Below, piece by piece: positions 1 through 9,670 of a DNA stretch of 64,000 bases. Both the position numbers and the translations under genes were made by a program. The stretch covers positions 372,001 through 436,000 of the forward strand of contig JAHDYR010000012.1 of assembly GCA_019828565.1 (NCBI GenBank). The letters are read 5' to 3'. Below the pieces are notes generated by a model. The model searched no databases and had not been told where the DNA came from. It was given only the letters and a program-made list of their open reading frames with translations. Source of the DNA: Carpediemonas membranifera. Taxonomy: Eukaryota > Fornicata. Positions within the stretch are counted from its first letter, which is position 1; every line of letters starts with the position of its first letter.

Positions 1-234
1 GGGTCATGAATGCATCCATTGCTTCAACGCTAAGCACTCTTGCCACACTCGTCCTCTCGGTGCGGCCGTACCACTGAGAACGGCTGTCACAATCTCTGGA
101 AGAAGCGTAAGACTGGCCGTGGAATGACAAGTAGCCAGAGCCACATGCTCCAGACAACGGTCAGCACTACTTTATATTAAATGGCCGGGCTATCCAATAG
201 CTCCGGTAAATATCTACAACCACTCTCCCGTCAT

Positions 235-1609
235 CTAGCGGATCCATCCCATCTCCCGGGCTGGCGGGGCACGCGCCTTACCGTACACGGCCGGACGCAC
301 AGATCGGGCGACAGGCCTCCTGCTCGGATTCGCAGGGTACCTCGGCCTCGTGACCTTGGGGGCGGCGTTCGCGTGGTTGATGGGCTTGGCGGGCTGCGGC
401 ATAGCGTGGGGTGCTTGGTACCCGCGAGGTCTTGCCGCCTGGTACCGGGGAATGCGGGCCGGGGCGACGGGTCGTCTGGCCCCAGTCCGCGACTCCTCCC
501 CTATCGTCGTGAGCCTCGCCCCGATCTTGGGCAAGTGTGCCGGCAGGTCGGGCATCGGCGAGACCTTCATCTTGGGCGATACCATACCGTACTTGGGGGA
601 CGGCAAGTTGACTGCGAGCTGGCGCCCCTGCCGCTTGAACCGGATGGTGTCGACGAGCTGTCTCTTGAGCTGCGGGCTGGGCTGGAGCAGGGGCGGTTGC
701 CCCTCCGTCCCGGGCATCGTGTGGGCCGTGGGGACGAGGTGTAGGCGGGACCTTATCTCCTGCATCGAGAATAGTGTCTCGATCGAGGGTCGCCGGGAGG
801 GCTCCTGGCTCAGGCATGCGTTGAGGACGTTCGTCATATCCGTAGAGTAGTGCGAGGCGATGGGCTGGCGGCGGCCGTATAGGACCTTGTTTGCGAGGCC
901 CTTGAGGTCGTGCGCCTCATACGGATGGCGGAAGGTGAGCATCTCGTAGAGGCAGATGCCGAGTGACCAGACGTCGCTCTTCTCGTTGTACGACCGCGCC
1001 CTCCATATCTCTGGGGAGATGTAGAACGGCGTCCCAATCGACGTCTTGGCGAGCTGGTCGTCGGCCTTGAGCAGCTTCGACACGCCGAGGTCGCCCAGCT
1101 TAACTATGCTCTCTCCCATCATGAAGATATTCGCAGTCTTGAGGTCCCTGTGCAGGATCTTGCGGCCGTGCAGGTGCTTAAGGGCCAGGGCGACCTGGAG
1201 GAACATCGACCAGACTTGGGCCTCGTCGAAGAGGCGGCGGCGCTTCTTCCGCTCGTAGATGGCCTGCTGGAGGTCGCCCTTCGGGGCGTAGTCCATGACG
1301 ATGAAGAGTTTGTCGTTCTCGAAGAAGGAGTCGTAGTAGCGGCAGATGTTGGGGGATGACACGCTTGCAAGCAGACGGATCTCGTTCAGTGATTCCTGTC
1401 TTTCCCTGTGTTATGCTGGTATGACGTGGTGGAACTAACCTTGGGCTCATGTTGCGCAGTTGGACTTCCTTGATGGCGTAACTGTATAATGGAGCTAAAG
1501 ATATCACGAACACTTTGGAATCGGAGCGGCGCTTGACCTTATATACGGCTCCATATGAACCTTTGCCTAGAAATGTTTCTATGGCGAATTCCTTCATTGA
1601 AGTCGCCAT
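235..1609 (-). CDS. NIMA-related (NEK) Ser/Thr protein kinase, 3 exons
   Basis: This is a NEK-family kinase of about 436 residues. Exons are 1609-1512, 1481-1440 and 1405-235; they sum to 437 codons with the stop. The N-terminus has the glycine loop (GKGSYGAVYK) and the catalytic lysine (YAIKEV). Exon 3 carries HRDLKTANIF, DLG in place of DFG (LGDLGVSK, usual in NEKs) and the activation segment GTPFYISPEIW. The C-terminal third is Pro/Arg/Lys-rich and probably disordered. NEKs regulate cilia and mitosis and are expanded in flagellated protists. The start was chosen because the ATG at 1609 directly precedes the kinase fold. Splicing at 1406-1439 restores the family-typical stretch SPRERQESLNEIR. 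Family assignment is firm; the subfamily is not resolved. Confidence 0.9.
1406..1439 (-). other. 34-bp spliceosomal intron in the NEK kinase
   Basis: Donor GTTAGT and acceptor ATAACACAG on the minus strand. Removal joins two exons in frame and yields the NEK-conserved segment before the alpha-C helix; without removal the frame hits a stop. The presumed branch adenosine lies within about 5 nt of the acceptor, as in Giardia introns. Confidence 0.8.
1482..1511 (-). other. Candidate 30-bp intron in the NEK kinase
   Basis: Donor GTTCGT and acceptor ATTATACAG. The 30 nt are a multiple of three, so the frame stays open if unspliced. Splicing gives KVYAIKEV, which matches kinases far better than the unspliced ten-residue insertion. 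The donor is less canonical than in the neighbouring intron. Confidence 0.6.
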
Positions 1610-1850
1610 CTTGTTTCTCTCTTCACTCTGGAAATTCGGGAAAATTCTACCCGAGTCACATCCGAGTTCCGGAAAATTGGTCACCCAACGATCTTTCGTA
1701 GCAGATGTATTGCAAGAATATGCCGCGTATCGATGATTTCACCCCTCCCTTCGTCCCGTAGTACGATTCCCCGAAATGTCAGATCTGCGCACAACCTCCA
1801 TCATTCTGCAATATGCCCTTTTAATGTAACAAACGGCACCTAGCGACATC

Positions 1851-3653
1851 CTACAGTACAATCTTCCCGTCCCCGAGCCCCTCTTCCTTGGCCTCGTCCA
1901 CCATCCTCATGTTGTTCTGACTCATCGACAGTCGGCCATGAATCGTCCTCAGCTCCCCGGGCCCCTCTACAGGACTACAGGCCCACACATTGGTGCCGGG
2001 CACCCGCACGGCGAAGATTCCGATGCCGAAGAACTCCACCGTATTCACGGCGTCCGGCACCACCATGCGGTCCCACCCCTCGTGCGGGCCGCGGGTGGTG
2101 CTAAACTGCTCGACTGTGGCGCCGTGGGAGACGTACATGACGTGACCCTCCTCTGCGCTGTGTCCGGGTGGCCGGCCAGCGTAGACTACGGCGGGCCATG
2201 GGGCGCCGAGGACTGAGGGTCGGGTGAAGAAGGCGCCGTCGACGGGGAAGGGGATCTCGACAGGAGTTGTGATGAACTCCGAATCTGATGGGACGATCAT
2301 GCGATTCGGGTTGTGACCGCAAACAAAGATTCTGTCATCGCTAAAGAAAATTGTGACAGCAAGTCTCCCGTGGACAACGACACAGTCGACCTCATCGATC
2401 GTAACGGCCCTGTGGAAGATCACGGGGCTGAACACAGTCAGGTCAACCCGCCCACCCACGCCGAGTTGGCCCAGCTGGTTGCTACCGCACGCCAAGACCG
2501 GAGTTGCCCTACTCTTGGTCAGAGCGAACGTGACGCCCGAGTCCGAGGAGTCCGTGAAGGACTGGAAGGCGTGTGTCGTCGGGTGGAGACCGTCCACCCG
2601 CCGCGGGGGCGTAACCTCGAGGTCAGAAGACCCCACCCCCAGTCGACCCGCGGTGTTGAGACCGGCAGCGGACCACACGCCGCCCACGCTGAAGAAGGTG
2701 GCACTAGGGACGGATACGATGCGAGCTTCTGCTGGTGATGAGCCGATCTCAACTCGATGGGGATAGGGCACGACCGGCATGTCACAATCCAGCCCCAGTA
2801 CCGCGTGTGGGTTAGCACCCCACGCGAACACCCCGCCCTCGGTCACGGCGAACACGGATATGCAGGAGGTGTCCCCATCGACAGGGAAGGCCTCCACGTA
2901 GACCACGGGAGGCAGTCTGACCAGCGTCGGGGTGTGGGTCGGGGTGTGGGTCGAGGTGTCTGGGGGATCGGCCCAGGCCCGCTGGGAGCAGGAGTTGTCC
3001 CCTGACACGAGCAGGCGGCGGCCGACAGTAATAAAGTCGTTGTGGTCGGTAGTTAGAGACACGACCCGCTCGTTGGGGCCCGTGTTGACAGCTAGAAACT
3101 TCTTGCTCAGAAACCAGGCGGCCCCGTCCTCCGCGGCGGCCATGAAGAGCAGCACCAGGAGGACCTGGTCCGGCAGAGTGCAAATGGACTCATGTCCCGC
3201 GACCAGTATCTGATCAGAGTTCCCCAGGTGCCGCTGCGCCTTGTCCAGCAGGGCGCGGGTCCGGGCGAGACTGGGGCTCCTGTGGATGAAGGGCAAGGTC
3301 GAGTCGGAGACGCTGCGGAGGCGGTCAATGAGCGCTGTACTGTCCACTGGCTGTGTCTCCTGCGCCATCATCGCGCTAACGACCTCGCGGATTGCTCTTT
3401 GGACGAGGGCGGGCACGTTTCCGGGAGAGTTCTTCAAGAGAGGAGCTGCGGCAGCGCTGAGACCGATAAGGTGGCATAGATGATGAAAGAGGTTGTCATT
3501 GGATGTACTGGCATCCGTATCCGCTCTGTTATGGCTCCCTTCGAAGACTGCAGGGTTTGTTTCACTGATCTTTGCACCACCAAGGTTCCCGCAGCAATCC
3601 ATCACCGAAGTTTCATTCTCTAACCGGTAAGAAGCTACGTTCTTCATTTCCAT
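1851..3653 (-). CDS. RCC1-like beta-propeller repeat protein
   Basis: A protein of about 600 residues. Its middle shows several RCC1-type blades with W/C-G-x-N and G-x-L-G-x-G signatures (GGVFAWGANPHAVLGL, GLNTAGRLGVG, ACGSNQLGQLGVGG, VFVCGHN). The first 200 residues are helical with no recognised domain. RCC1 propellers act as exchange factors or as generic interaction platforms; nothing here indicates a GTPase partner. The first in-frame ATG codons are at 3653 and 3647; the reading frame upstream has no ATG. The 7.8-9.2 kb segment encodes a distantly similar product, suggesting a lineage-expanded RCC1 family. Confidence 0.75.
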   Translation of the reverse strand: MEMKNVASYRLENETSVMDCCGNLGGAKISETNPAVFEGSHNRADTDASTSNDNLFHHLCHLIGLSAAAAPLLKNSPGNVPALVQRAIREVVSAMMAQETQPVDSTALIDRLRSVSDSTLPFIHRSPSLARTRALLDKAQRHLGNSDQILVAGHESICTLPDQVLLVLLFMAAAEDGAAWFLSKKFLAVNTGPNERVVSLTTDHNDFITVGRRLLVSGDNSCSQRAWADPPDTSTHTPTHTPTLVRLPPVVYVEAFPVDGDTSCISVFAVTEGGVFAWGANPHAVLGLDCDMPVVPYPHRVEIGSSPAEARIVSVPSATFFSVGGVWSAAGLNTAGRLGVGSSDLEVTPPRRVDGLHPTTHAFQSFTDSSDSGVTFALTKSRATPVLACGSNQLGQLGVGGRVDLTVFSPVIFHRAVTIDEVDCVVVHGRLAVTIFFSDDRIFVCGHNPNRMIVPSDSEFITTPVEIPFPVDGAFFTRPSVLGAPWPAVVYAGRPPGHSAEEGHVMYVSHGATVEQFSTTRGPHEGWDRMVVPDAVNTVEFFGIGIFAVRVPGTNVWACSPVEGPGELRTIHGRLSMSQNNMRMVDEAKEEGLGDGKIVL

Positions 3654-4309
3654 CTCTCTAAGCACAAGACTGGTGTGGATCGTTCACCACTACGGCATGC
3701 AGATCTCGCGGGTGGATCCAACGACATCCAAGCAGCCGGACTGGCCATACCACTCAGTGCCTGGCAGAACCATCCCACACTCATGCAGCCCAGCTCCGTG
3801 TCGCTGACGCCGAGGTGCTTGAGGAGCTCGGGCGCCTTGGACAGGATCGACTCGACCAGTCCATGCTCCTCGGCCAGCTGCGCCACCAGCTCAGATAAAC
3901 GTCATCTCATGCGGGCAACACTTGAGCCAGCCACAGTCCACCCGCTAGGTAAGTCTTTCAGGTTGTCACAAGCATCGGGCTGCCAGACCGGCCTGGATGC
4001 TTTGGAAGCTGTGTACACCATTTCTTCAGATTGATCTCATTTATGCTATCCTGTAGCGGCACGTATATCGTAAATGTATTCACCAAGCAGCCCGTGACGA
4101 AGAGACAGTTTTGAACCCAATATCGTCATCGGACGGAAGGTGTTATCTTCTGACGCTGATAACCAGGTTAATAGTGCCGATACTTATCCTCTTGGCACGC
4201 CGCTTCTCCCAGACCCCTTGGAGACAGAAAATTCTCAGAGAGAAGGCAATGCGACGCGTATAGAACAACAAACCGACGAGAAAACAACTCTGCTGAGCAT
4301 GAAGCAAAC
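3654..4309. other. Intergenic stretch without a supported gene
   Basis: About 650 bp with no convincing coding frame. It contains the 104-bp copied fragment of the B-box gene at 3789-3892. The remaining sequence shows no tRNA, repeat or element ends that I can identify. Confidence 0.5.
3789..3892 (-). pseudogene. Partial copy of the 3' end of the B-box/PARP-like gene
   Basis: 104 bp aligned without gaps to 9673-9776 with three mismatches, in the same orientation. It encodes the final coiled-coil residues of the protein (AEEHGLVESILSKAPELLKH) but lacks the stop codon and everything upstream. It is a dead fragment produced by a recent segmental copy. Confidence 0.85.
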
Positions 4310-4391
4310 ATGGATGTAGGAGTTCGTAGAAACCCGTTCTTTTTTGATTTGCAAGCCAGTACTAGGCTGAACCAGCTCAAGGGAGGCTCTG

Positions 4392-5339
4392 TTGGATCAG
4401 CTCCAAGCAGACAGCATAGTGTCGGTCTCCAAGGCCAGCAGTGTTGTGACCGACGCCCAAGAAGAACAAGAAGAAGAACCGGTCTCCCAGGCCGAGCAAG
4501 GCCGACCTGACCATGCTCTCCTTGTCCAAGAGATTGATTGGGGGCTTTCTGGCGCCGAGCCCCTGCAGCAAGAGGCAGCACCCGTCGTGCAACTCAACAT
4601 CGACATGCGGCAGGAAGGCAACATCTGGGTCCCTGGCACCCCCAGTTGCAGACTAGCACCGCAATGCCTGTAGTACCCATCCCCCGCCAGTGGTGCCCCT
4701 CACCGCCGCTTCCATCACGATCGAGGACATCATGGGGCTGCGGGAAACATTGCTGCGGCAGTGTCACCGTCAGACGGGCCGGGCAGAGTCTGGTGTCGAG
4801 ATCATGAAGATCCTGCATGATACCGGCCAGCTGACCCACCCTGCTGGACTTCACATTCGACCTCGACCGTGACTTCTCGCATATCAATGACAGCAAGAGA
4901 CGCAAAGCTGCGGAGAAGAGCGCCAGGAAGACACTGAAGAGGAAGATTGCAGTGTATGACATCAAGATTGTGCAGGCCGAGAACACCCAGGTCGCGGGGG
5001 TGTTGCAAGTGGTCGAGAACCACATCAACCTGGCCGTCAGGGGCCAGCTGAACACCGCGTATCAGCGTCCCTGAGCCGAACGTGCCCACCCCGCCGGCCG
5101 AAGCTCGTCCTGATAGTGGGCCTACGTCCGAGCTCAAGGAGACCAACTTCGCCAGCCGACTGTCTAACAGCCACATGAGAGGGCGGCTTGAAGAGTACGA
5201 CGCCCTGCTGGCCATTCTCAACGTCCACATCGACCCTCTGCCGGCCCAGCCGACCAGGGCCGAACCTGATCTCCCAGAGCAGACTCCGGAGTGCCGGAGC
5301 AGTGTTGAGAAAGTCAGGAAGAAGGCACTGGCCCTGTGA
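4392..5339 (+). pseudogene. Decayed coiled-coil N-terminal region of the ankyrin composite locus
   Basis: Coding-like pieces occur in changing frames. Frame 4392-4673 gives a Gln/Glu-rich stretch with DIDW-like residues; frame 4690-4872 reads on; another piece around 4850-5073 is Lys/Arg-rich; frame 5082-5339 ends at TGA (5337-5339). That last frame continues past the TGA into the downstream coiled coil with no ATG nearby (next in-frame ATG at 5424). The TGA lies in a CTGTGACGG context that a single CGA-to-TGA change would explain. I read this as the mutated front half of the gene that continues to 9.2 kb. A functional, shorter gene starting at 5424 cannot be excluded. Confidence 0.5.
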
Positions 5340-5423
5340 CGGAAGCAGTGCGAACGGGTGCGGAACGAGGTCATAGCGGCTGAGACCAGAGCGCTGGAGC
5401 AAGACACTACCAAGCTCCAGACA

Positions 5424-6829
5424 ATGCTGGAAGAAAGACGGGGCACGCTGAAGGACCGTCTGGCACGTCCCCCGGCTACCAAGAAGAAAGCGCCGGGAGG
5501 TCCGAGGGAAGACGACCCAGAGGCAGGGAAGCGATTCGAGCACGACGCCATCGTTCGCTACTTCACGGCCATGTCGGGCATGACCGGCCTGGGGCTCATC
5601 AAGGCCCCCGCCAGGGATTCTTCCCTCGACGACGTCACCGCCGAGCTGGGTCGGGTGACAGTCGACCCCGTCTTCAACGTTGATGAGATCGAGCAGGCCC
5701 TTTACAACGACGCTGACCTGCACCGCGCCGACACCCTCTTGTCCCAGGCCGATTTCTCTCCCGAGGACGGCAGGGTCGACCTCGGTCGGTTGACACCTTT
5801 GCTCTCACTCGCCAAGGACCCGATTCCCGCCCTCAAGGGCCGCGTCAAGGAGGTGCTGGAGAGGAGTGACGCCTTCCATGCCCACGTTATTCGCGGCGAC
5901 ACCGGAAAGATGCGCTCGAAGAAGCTGCTCCGGAGCGGCAAGTTCGGCCCCGTCGTCCTCAACTGCCTCGACCGGGAGGGCCGGTCGCCACTGTACAACG
6001 CGTTCGTGCACAGCCAGGACAAGACCTTCGCAGCGCTGCTCAAGGCCGGCTGCCTGCTCGACGACGCCTTCCCGGACGGCCACCCCATGCTTACCGCTGT
6101 CAGTCGGCCAGAGATGCTCGATGCCTTGCTCCGCATGAAGGTCGACGTCAACACTATGAGTAGAGGCCGCACGCCGCTCATTGCTGCCATCCAGGGCGAG
6201 CACTGGGACGCCGTGACGAAGCTCCTCGACCTCGGAGCCGACCCCCTTCTCCCAAGTCCCGAGAACAACTCATGGCACGCTGCCCTAGCCTGTACCGACC
6301 CAATATTCGCGGATCTCGTCAAAGAGGAGATCATGCTGGTTATCTCGCAGGCGCTCGCCACTGCTGCGCGCCTCTCGGACACAAGCCGCATGAGACAGCT
6401 CCTCGACGCGGACGTCCTCCCCGCCGGCTCGCCCCAGCTGGTCACCCCTCTGCTTGCAGCCGTGAAGAAGGGCAGTCTCGACTCTGTTGGGCTCCTGCTG
6501 AGGCACGGCGCTGACCCAACCACGGCAGAGCAGAGGCAGTGTGCCCTCGACCTCGCCAGCGGTGACCGCCGCATGACCTTCGCGCTGACAAGGGCGATGG
6601 AGGTTCAGTTGTTGGCGGACCGCGAGGCACTAGCGACCGATGAAGCTGGTGGTACATTCCCCATCGAGCATGTGCGAGTCGACCACGGCATACAGACAGA
6701 CTTCGCCGGCCCTGCATCGAGCGGTACATCCAGTCGCAGCTCGGGTCTGGTTGGCTTGCCCACGCTGTTCGCCTCCAAGCCCGCTTTCGGCGAACCCGGT
6801 CTAAGCCTGGCCAAGCCTCCCCCCACCCA
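5424..6829 (+). CDS. Ankyrin-repeat segment of a frame-broken composite gene
   Basis: The frame opens after the TGA at 5337; the first ATG is at 5424. It begins with a coiled coil and a Lys/Pro-rich linker. Ankyrin-type repeats follow at roughly nt 5958-6290 (DREGRSPLYNA, GRTPLIAAIQGEHWDAV, LLDLGADPLL) and 6441-6540 (TPLLAAVKKGSLDSVGLLL, RHGADP). Ankyrin repeats mediate protein binding. After about 6820 this frame turns into Ser/Pro/Thr-rich low-complexity typical of the wrong frame, while the frame one base back becomes strongly coding. The switch coincides with a run of six C (6819-6824). One missing C would join it to the next segment; an intron at 6750-6805 is an alternative with weak splice sites. 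Confidence 0.6.
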
Positions 6830-7783
6830 ATGTTCACCTTCCCGGCGCCCGAGACCTTCCCTATTCGCGAATCCTATCGCTCTAAGCTGCACCATGGATT
6901 CGGACTGTGCAACGCCCGCTACCGCAACAACCCTGGTGGGGGTGACTGCGCCATCTTCGCCCTCCACAACCTGGACCCGACCCTCTTCAGCAACGACACC
7001 GTCCGCACCCGCGCCGCAGCTCGCTCTCTCCTTGCGAAGCCCCAGACCGCGCTCGACCTGGTAGAGACGGGGTTCACGACCCCGCAGCTCCGCGAGATGT
7101 TCGAGGGCAGTAACTTCGTCAACCTGCCCGCACTCTGGGCGATCCAGCTGTACCTCTCGGGGCGGGTCCAGCGAGACACCGTCGGCCAGTTCCTGCTGCA
7201 CCAGTACGCCAGTGTTTCGGACAATAGCGGCGCCCACAGAACCATCGAGCGGTTCCACATCGAGCTGACCAACGACAAGTTCATACTTCGCTGCACCTAC
7301 CCAGATCCGAAGATGACCAGTGAGTGGACCGCATTCGCCGAGGGCGTCGGGTACTGCCACGGCCACTACTTCAACGTCCACCCGGCCAGGCGTGTGAGTC
7401 AGCCTGCCATGTGGTATAGCCTCGCCGCAGTGCCCGCCGAGTGTGACCTTAAACCTGCAGCTCGGTCGGCCACAGCCTCCAATCAACCTGACGTGAGCGC
7501 CGCCCTGTTGCGCTGCTACACAATTGCTGCCGCGAAGACCGGCTCAATCCCCGGTGACATCCCCTCGCTGCTCCGACACGCCTACTCCAGACATTTCGGC
7601 AAGATCATGCCCGCTGAGAGGGTCTCCGCTGAGCCAGTCGACGACGACGACTCCTTCGACGACAGCACTCGCGAGGAGCTACTCGCCCTACTCAACGGCA
7701 TCCCCACGCTCAAGCCCAAGGCACAGGCCCTCCTCGATCGCGCCCGCTCGCGATCCTCACAGACGGCCCCCCGCTGTCCATGA
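6830..7783 (+). CDS. Papain/OTU-like cysteine protease-like segment of the composite gene
   Basis: About 317 residues in a new frame. The region NNPGGGDCAIFALHNLDP resembles the catalytic-cysteine helix of OTU/papain-fold peptidases, and GYCHGHYFNVHP about 130 residues later could supply the histidine. Order (Cys then His) and spacing fit an OTU-like fold, but overall similarity to named families is too weak to be sure. The acidic end (EPVDDDDSFDD) leads to another frame switch at a second six-C run (7767-7772). If active it would cleave ubiquitin-like conjugates; that is inference. The ATG at 6830 is probably internal rather than a true start. Confidence 0.45.
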   Translation: MFTFPAPETFPIRESYRSKLHHGFGLCNARYRNNPGGGDCAIFALHNLDPTLFSNDTVRTRAAARSLLAKPQTALDLVETGFTTPQLREMFEGSNFVNLPALWAIQLYLSGRVQRDTVGQFLLHQYASVSDNSGAHRTIERFHIELTNDKFILRCTYPDPKMTSEWTAFAEGVGYCHGHYFNVHPARRVSQPAMWYSLAAVPAECDLKPAARSATASNQPDVSAALLRCYTIAAAKTGSIPGDIPSLLRHAYSRHFGKIMPAERVSAEPVDDDDSFDDSTREELLALLNGIPTLKPKAQALLDRARSRSSQTAPRCP

Positions 7784-9234
7784 ACGTCGAGCTGACGGAT
7801 GGCGAGGATCTCCCGGTCGCCCTGTACACGCTGAAACAATGCACGCTGTGGGCCATAATGATGGCAGCTGGGGCCAACCCTGACCTCGACGACAAGCTAC
7901 CGTCCAAGCTCAGCAAGCTCTACTCGACTCAGGCCAAGTGCCTCTGGTTCCTGTGCAAGAAGCTGTTCTTCTGTCAGCAAGCCGCCAGTCGCGATGGTAA
8001 CACTTACATGAACTACGATCCTCAGGTGAAGGACTCCGACGTTTATGCGCACATGCTCTACCTCGGCCACCTCTTCGTGGCCAATTCCAAGAAACACAGA
8101 CGCTTCACCCGCGCCGCCATGGTTCATACCAGCCGGGTTGAAGGAACAGAGACCTTCATCGCTGTGACGCCCCGGGGTTTATGGGAGTGGAAGAAGGACA
8201 ACCTCCCCACCCGTGTCACGTTCAGAACAAGCCCACAAGCGGCGGAGTACGAGCGAAGCCTTCAGCCTTGGTCCAAGGATTGTCTCGTGAAGGGTGTATG
8301 CTTCGGTGACTACATGAATACGGTCATCGTCGTCACGGAGGCGGGTCTGTTTGCATCGGGCAGAGACGCCCACGAATTCGTCGGTAACGTCCGCGGGCAA
8401 TCACAGTTCAACCCCATCTACCTCCCAGACGACTTCGTCCCAGAGAGTGTGCAGTACTGCCATTGTACCGCAGTTTTGACCATGGGCGATCGGCAGATGA
8501 TATCGAGCAACAACGAATCATATCAGCTCGGTCTCGGGCATTACAACAAGCTGAGCGGCTTCGTCGACTTTCCGTTCCATGTCGAGGGGATCGTGGCCGG
8601 CTGTAATAGATGTAACTTCTTCGAGAGCAATCACCGTATTCTGTTCGCAGGTCAAGTGGATTCTCACCATGTAGCATCGGGATTGTTGCCCAGCCTCGAA
8701 GATGATTACTTCTGCATCGAGCCGACGCCGCTTCATTTCCAGGAGCCGGTCAAGGCCTTTTTCAGCGACGAGAGTCGTGTCATCTGGGTAGCCGAGGGGA
8801 AGACCCACTACGTCCGAAAGATGATGGGGATTCCACTCAGCGAGTTCACACTGCCGTTTGAGATCGCCCACGTTGTTCCAGATTTGATCACCATGGCGAA
8901 TATCCTCCGTAATCTGTTGTCCAAGGGTGATGATAATGACAACCACTTTGACATATCACGCGATGGGCACCAGGACCGTTTCCGCGACGCAGAAGGCGTC
9001 TGGCACGAACTTGTAGCCGTGACCAACTCGGTGCCAAAACTGCGCGACTGTGACGAGCCTACCGAGGATCATCAGCCCGTATCACGGTCGACGTCCAGCC
9101 GGGGGAGTACCCCAGTCAAGTCGCCCGTATCACCAAAGCTGAGCGGGAGAAGAAGGAAGCTCGGCAACGCCCCGAGCGGAGAAGGCAGCGCAGCAGCGAC
9201 AACGACAACAGCAGCGACGACAGAGGTATCTTGA
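7780..9234 (+). CDS. RCC1-like C-terminal segment of the composite gene
   Basis: About 484 residues. The middle carries degenerate RCC1 blades (VVTEAGLFASGRDAHEF, SSNNESYQLGLGHYNKL, HRILFAGQVDSH). The tail is Ser/Thr/Pro-rich and ends in Ala/Thr repeats. It overlaps the preceding segment by 4 nt in the -1 frame and probably belongs to the same ancestral gene: adding one C to the run at 7767-7772 would fuse the two. The design (several domains ending in RCC1 blades) recalls the RCC1 gene at 1.9-3.7 kb. It is also possible that this segment is a separate gene using the ATG at 7780. Confidence 0.6.
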   Translation: MNVELTDGEDLPVALYTLKQCTLWAIMMAAGANPDLDDKLPSKLSKLYSTQAKCLWFLCKKLFFCQQAASRDGNTYMNYDPQVKDSDVYAHMLYLGHLFVANSKKHRRFTRAAMVHTSRVEGTETFIAVTPRGLWEWKKDNLPTRVTFRTSPQAAEYERSLQPWSKDCLVKGVCFGDYMNTVIVVTEAGLFASGRDAHEFVGNVRGQSQFNPIYLPDDFVPESVQYCHCTAVLTMGDRQMISSNNESYQLGLGHYNKLSGFVDFPFHVEGIVAGCNRCNFFESNHRILFAGQVDSHHVASGLLPSLEDDYFCIEPTPLHFQEPVKAFFSDESRVIWVAEGKTHYVRKMMGIPLSEFTLPFEIAHVVPDLITMANILRNLLSKGDDNDNHFDISRDGHQDRFRDAEGVWHELVAVTNSVPKLRDCDEPTEDHQPVSRSTSSRGSTPVKSPVSPKLSGRRRKLGNAPSGEGSAAATTTTAATTEVS

Positions 9235-9665
9235 GTTTGCTGGACCCTGAGACCAAGATGCAGCTCTTTCTTCAGTCAATAATGTCATAGCGAGTCGGCT
9301 GCATCCGTCGTCCATTGTTATAAATATGTTTATACGAGACCGTCGAGAGTTCTGGGTGACTTGAACTGCGAGCAGGGGAACCCGAGGAATTGGGGTCTGT
9401 GGAATACCGGGTTCCTTGTGGCTCAGTGGTTCGATATCACAGGCCCAAGTTCAGCCCGTTTGTCAGCGCCAACCCAGGATGATAACCGATGAATAGTGGT
9501 GACGGTCTGAGCGACGATGAGCTGGGGGTGGGTCGGGACCGTGCTAACGAGAGCTGTGCCGAGAAGCTCATCTGACCAACTTCAGGACGAGCAGCACAAG
9601 GCCTGCCCACCAAGGATGTTATGGCGCGGCTTGACTACCGACCAATGAACGCACTGTTGGTACAT
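9235..9665. other. Intergenic stretch, nothing recognised
   Basis: About 430 bp between two convergent genes. No coding frame, tRNA or repeat is supported. A short tRNA D-arm-like string near 9420 does not fold into a tRNA. Confidence 0.5.
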
Positions 9666-9670
9666 TTACA
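9665..9670 (-). terminator. TGTAAA motif overlapping the stop codon (candidate polyadenylation signal)
   Basis: The minus strand reads TGTAAA with the TAA of the B-box gene stop inside it. The same hexamer recurs at many 3' ends in this window. Confidence 0.45.

Noticed and set aside
4802-5551. Minus-strand frames over the decayed coiled coil
   Set aside because: Composition is Ser/Leu/Arg-rich and lacks any domain; the plus strand carries the coiled-coil signal.
6820-6830. Programmed -1 frameshift site
   Set aside because: The heptamer T CCC CCC does not allow perfect re-pairing in the P site, and the upstream stop and other breaks favour mutation or sequencing error; kept only as an alternative in the findings.
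6605-7486. Minus-strand frame across the ankyrin/protease locus
   Set aside because: The plus strand shows ankyrin and protease-like motifs; the minus product has no recognisable features.
9410-9480. Possible tRNA (GTGGCTCAGTGGTTCGAT)
   Set aside because: The D-arm-like string is not followed by a T-arm and acceptor stem with matching pairs.
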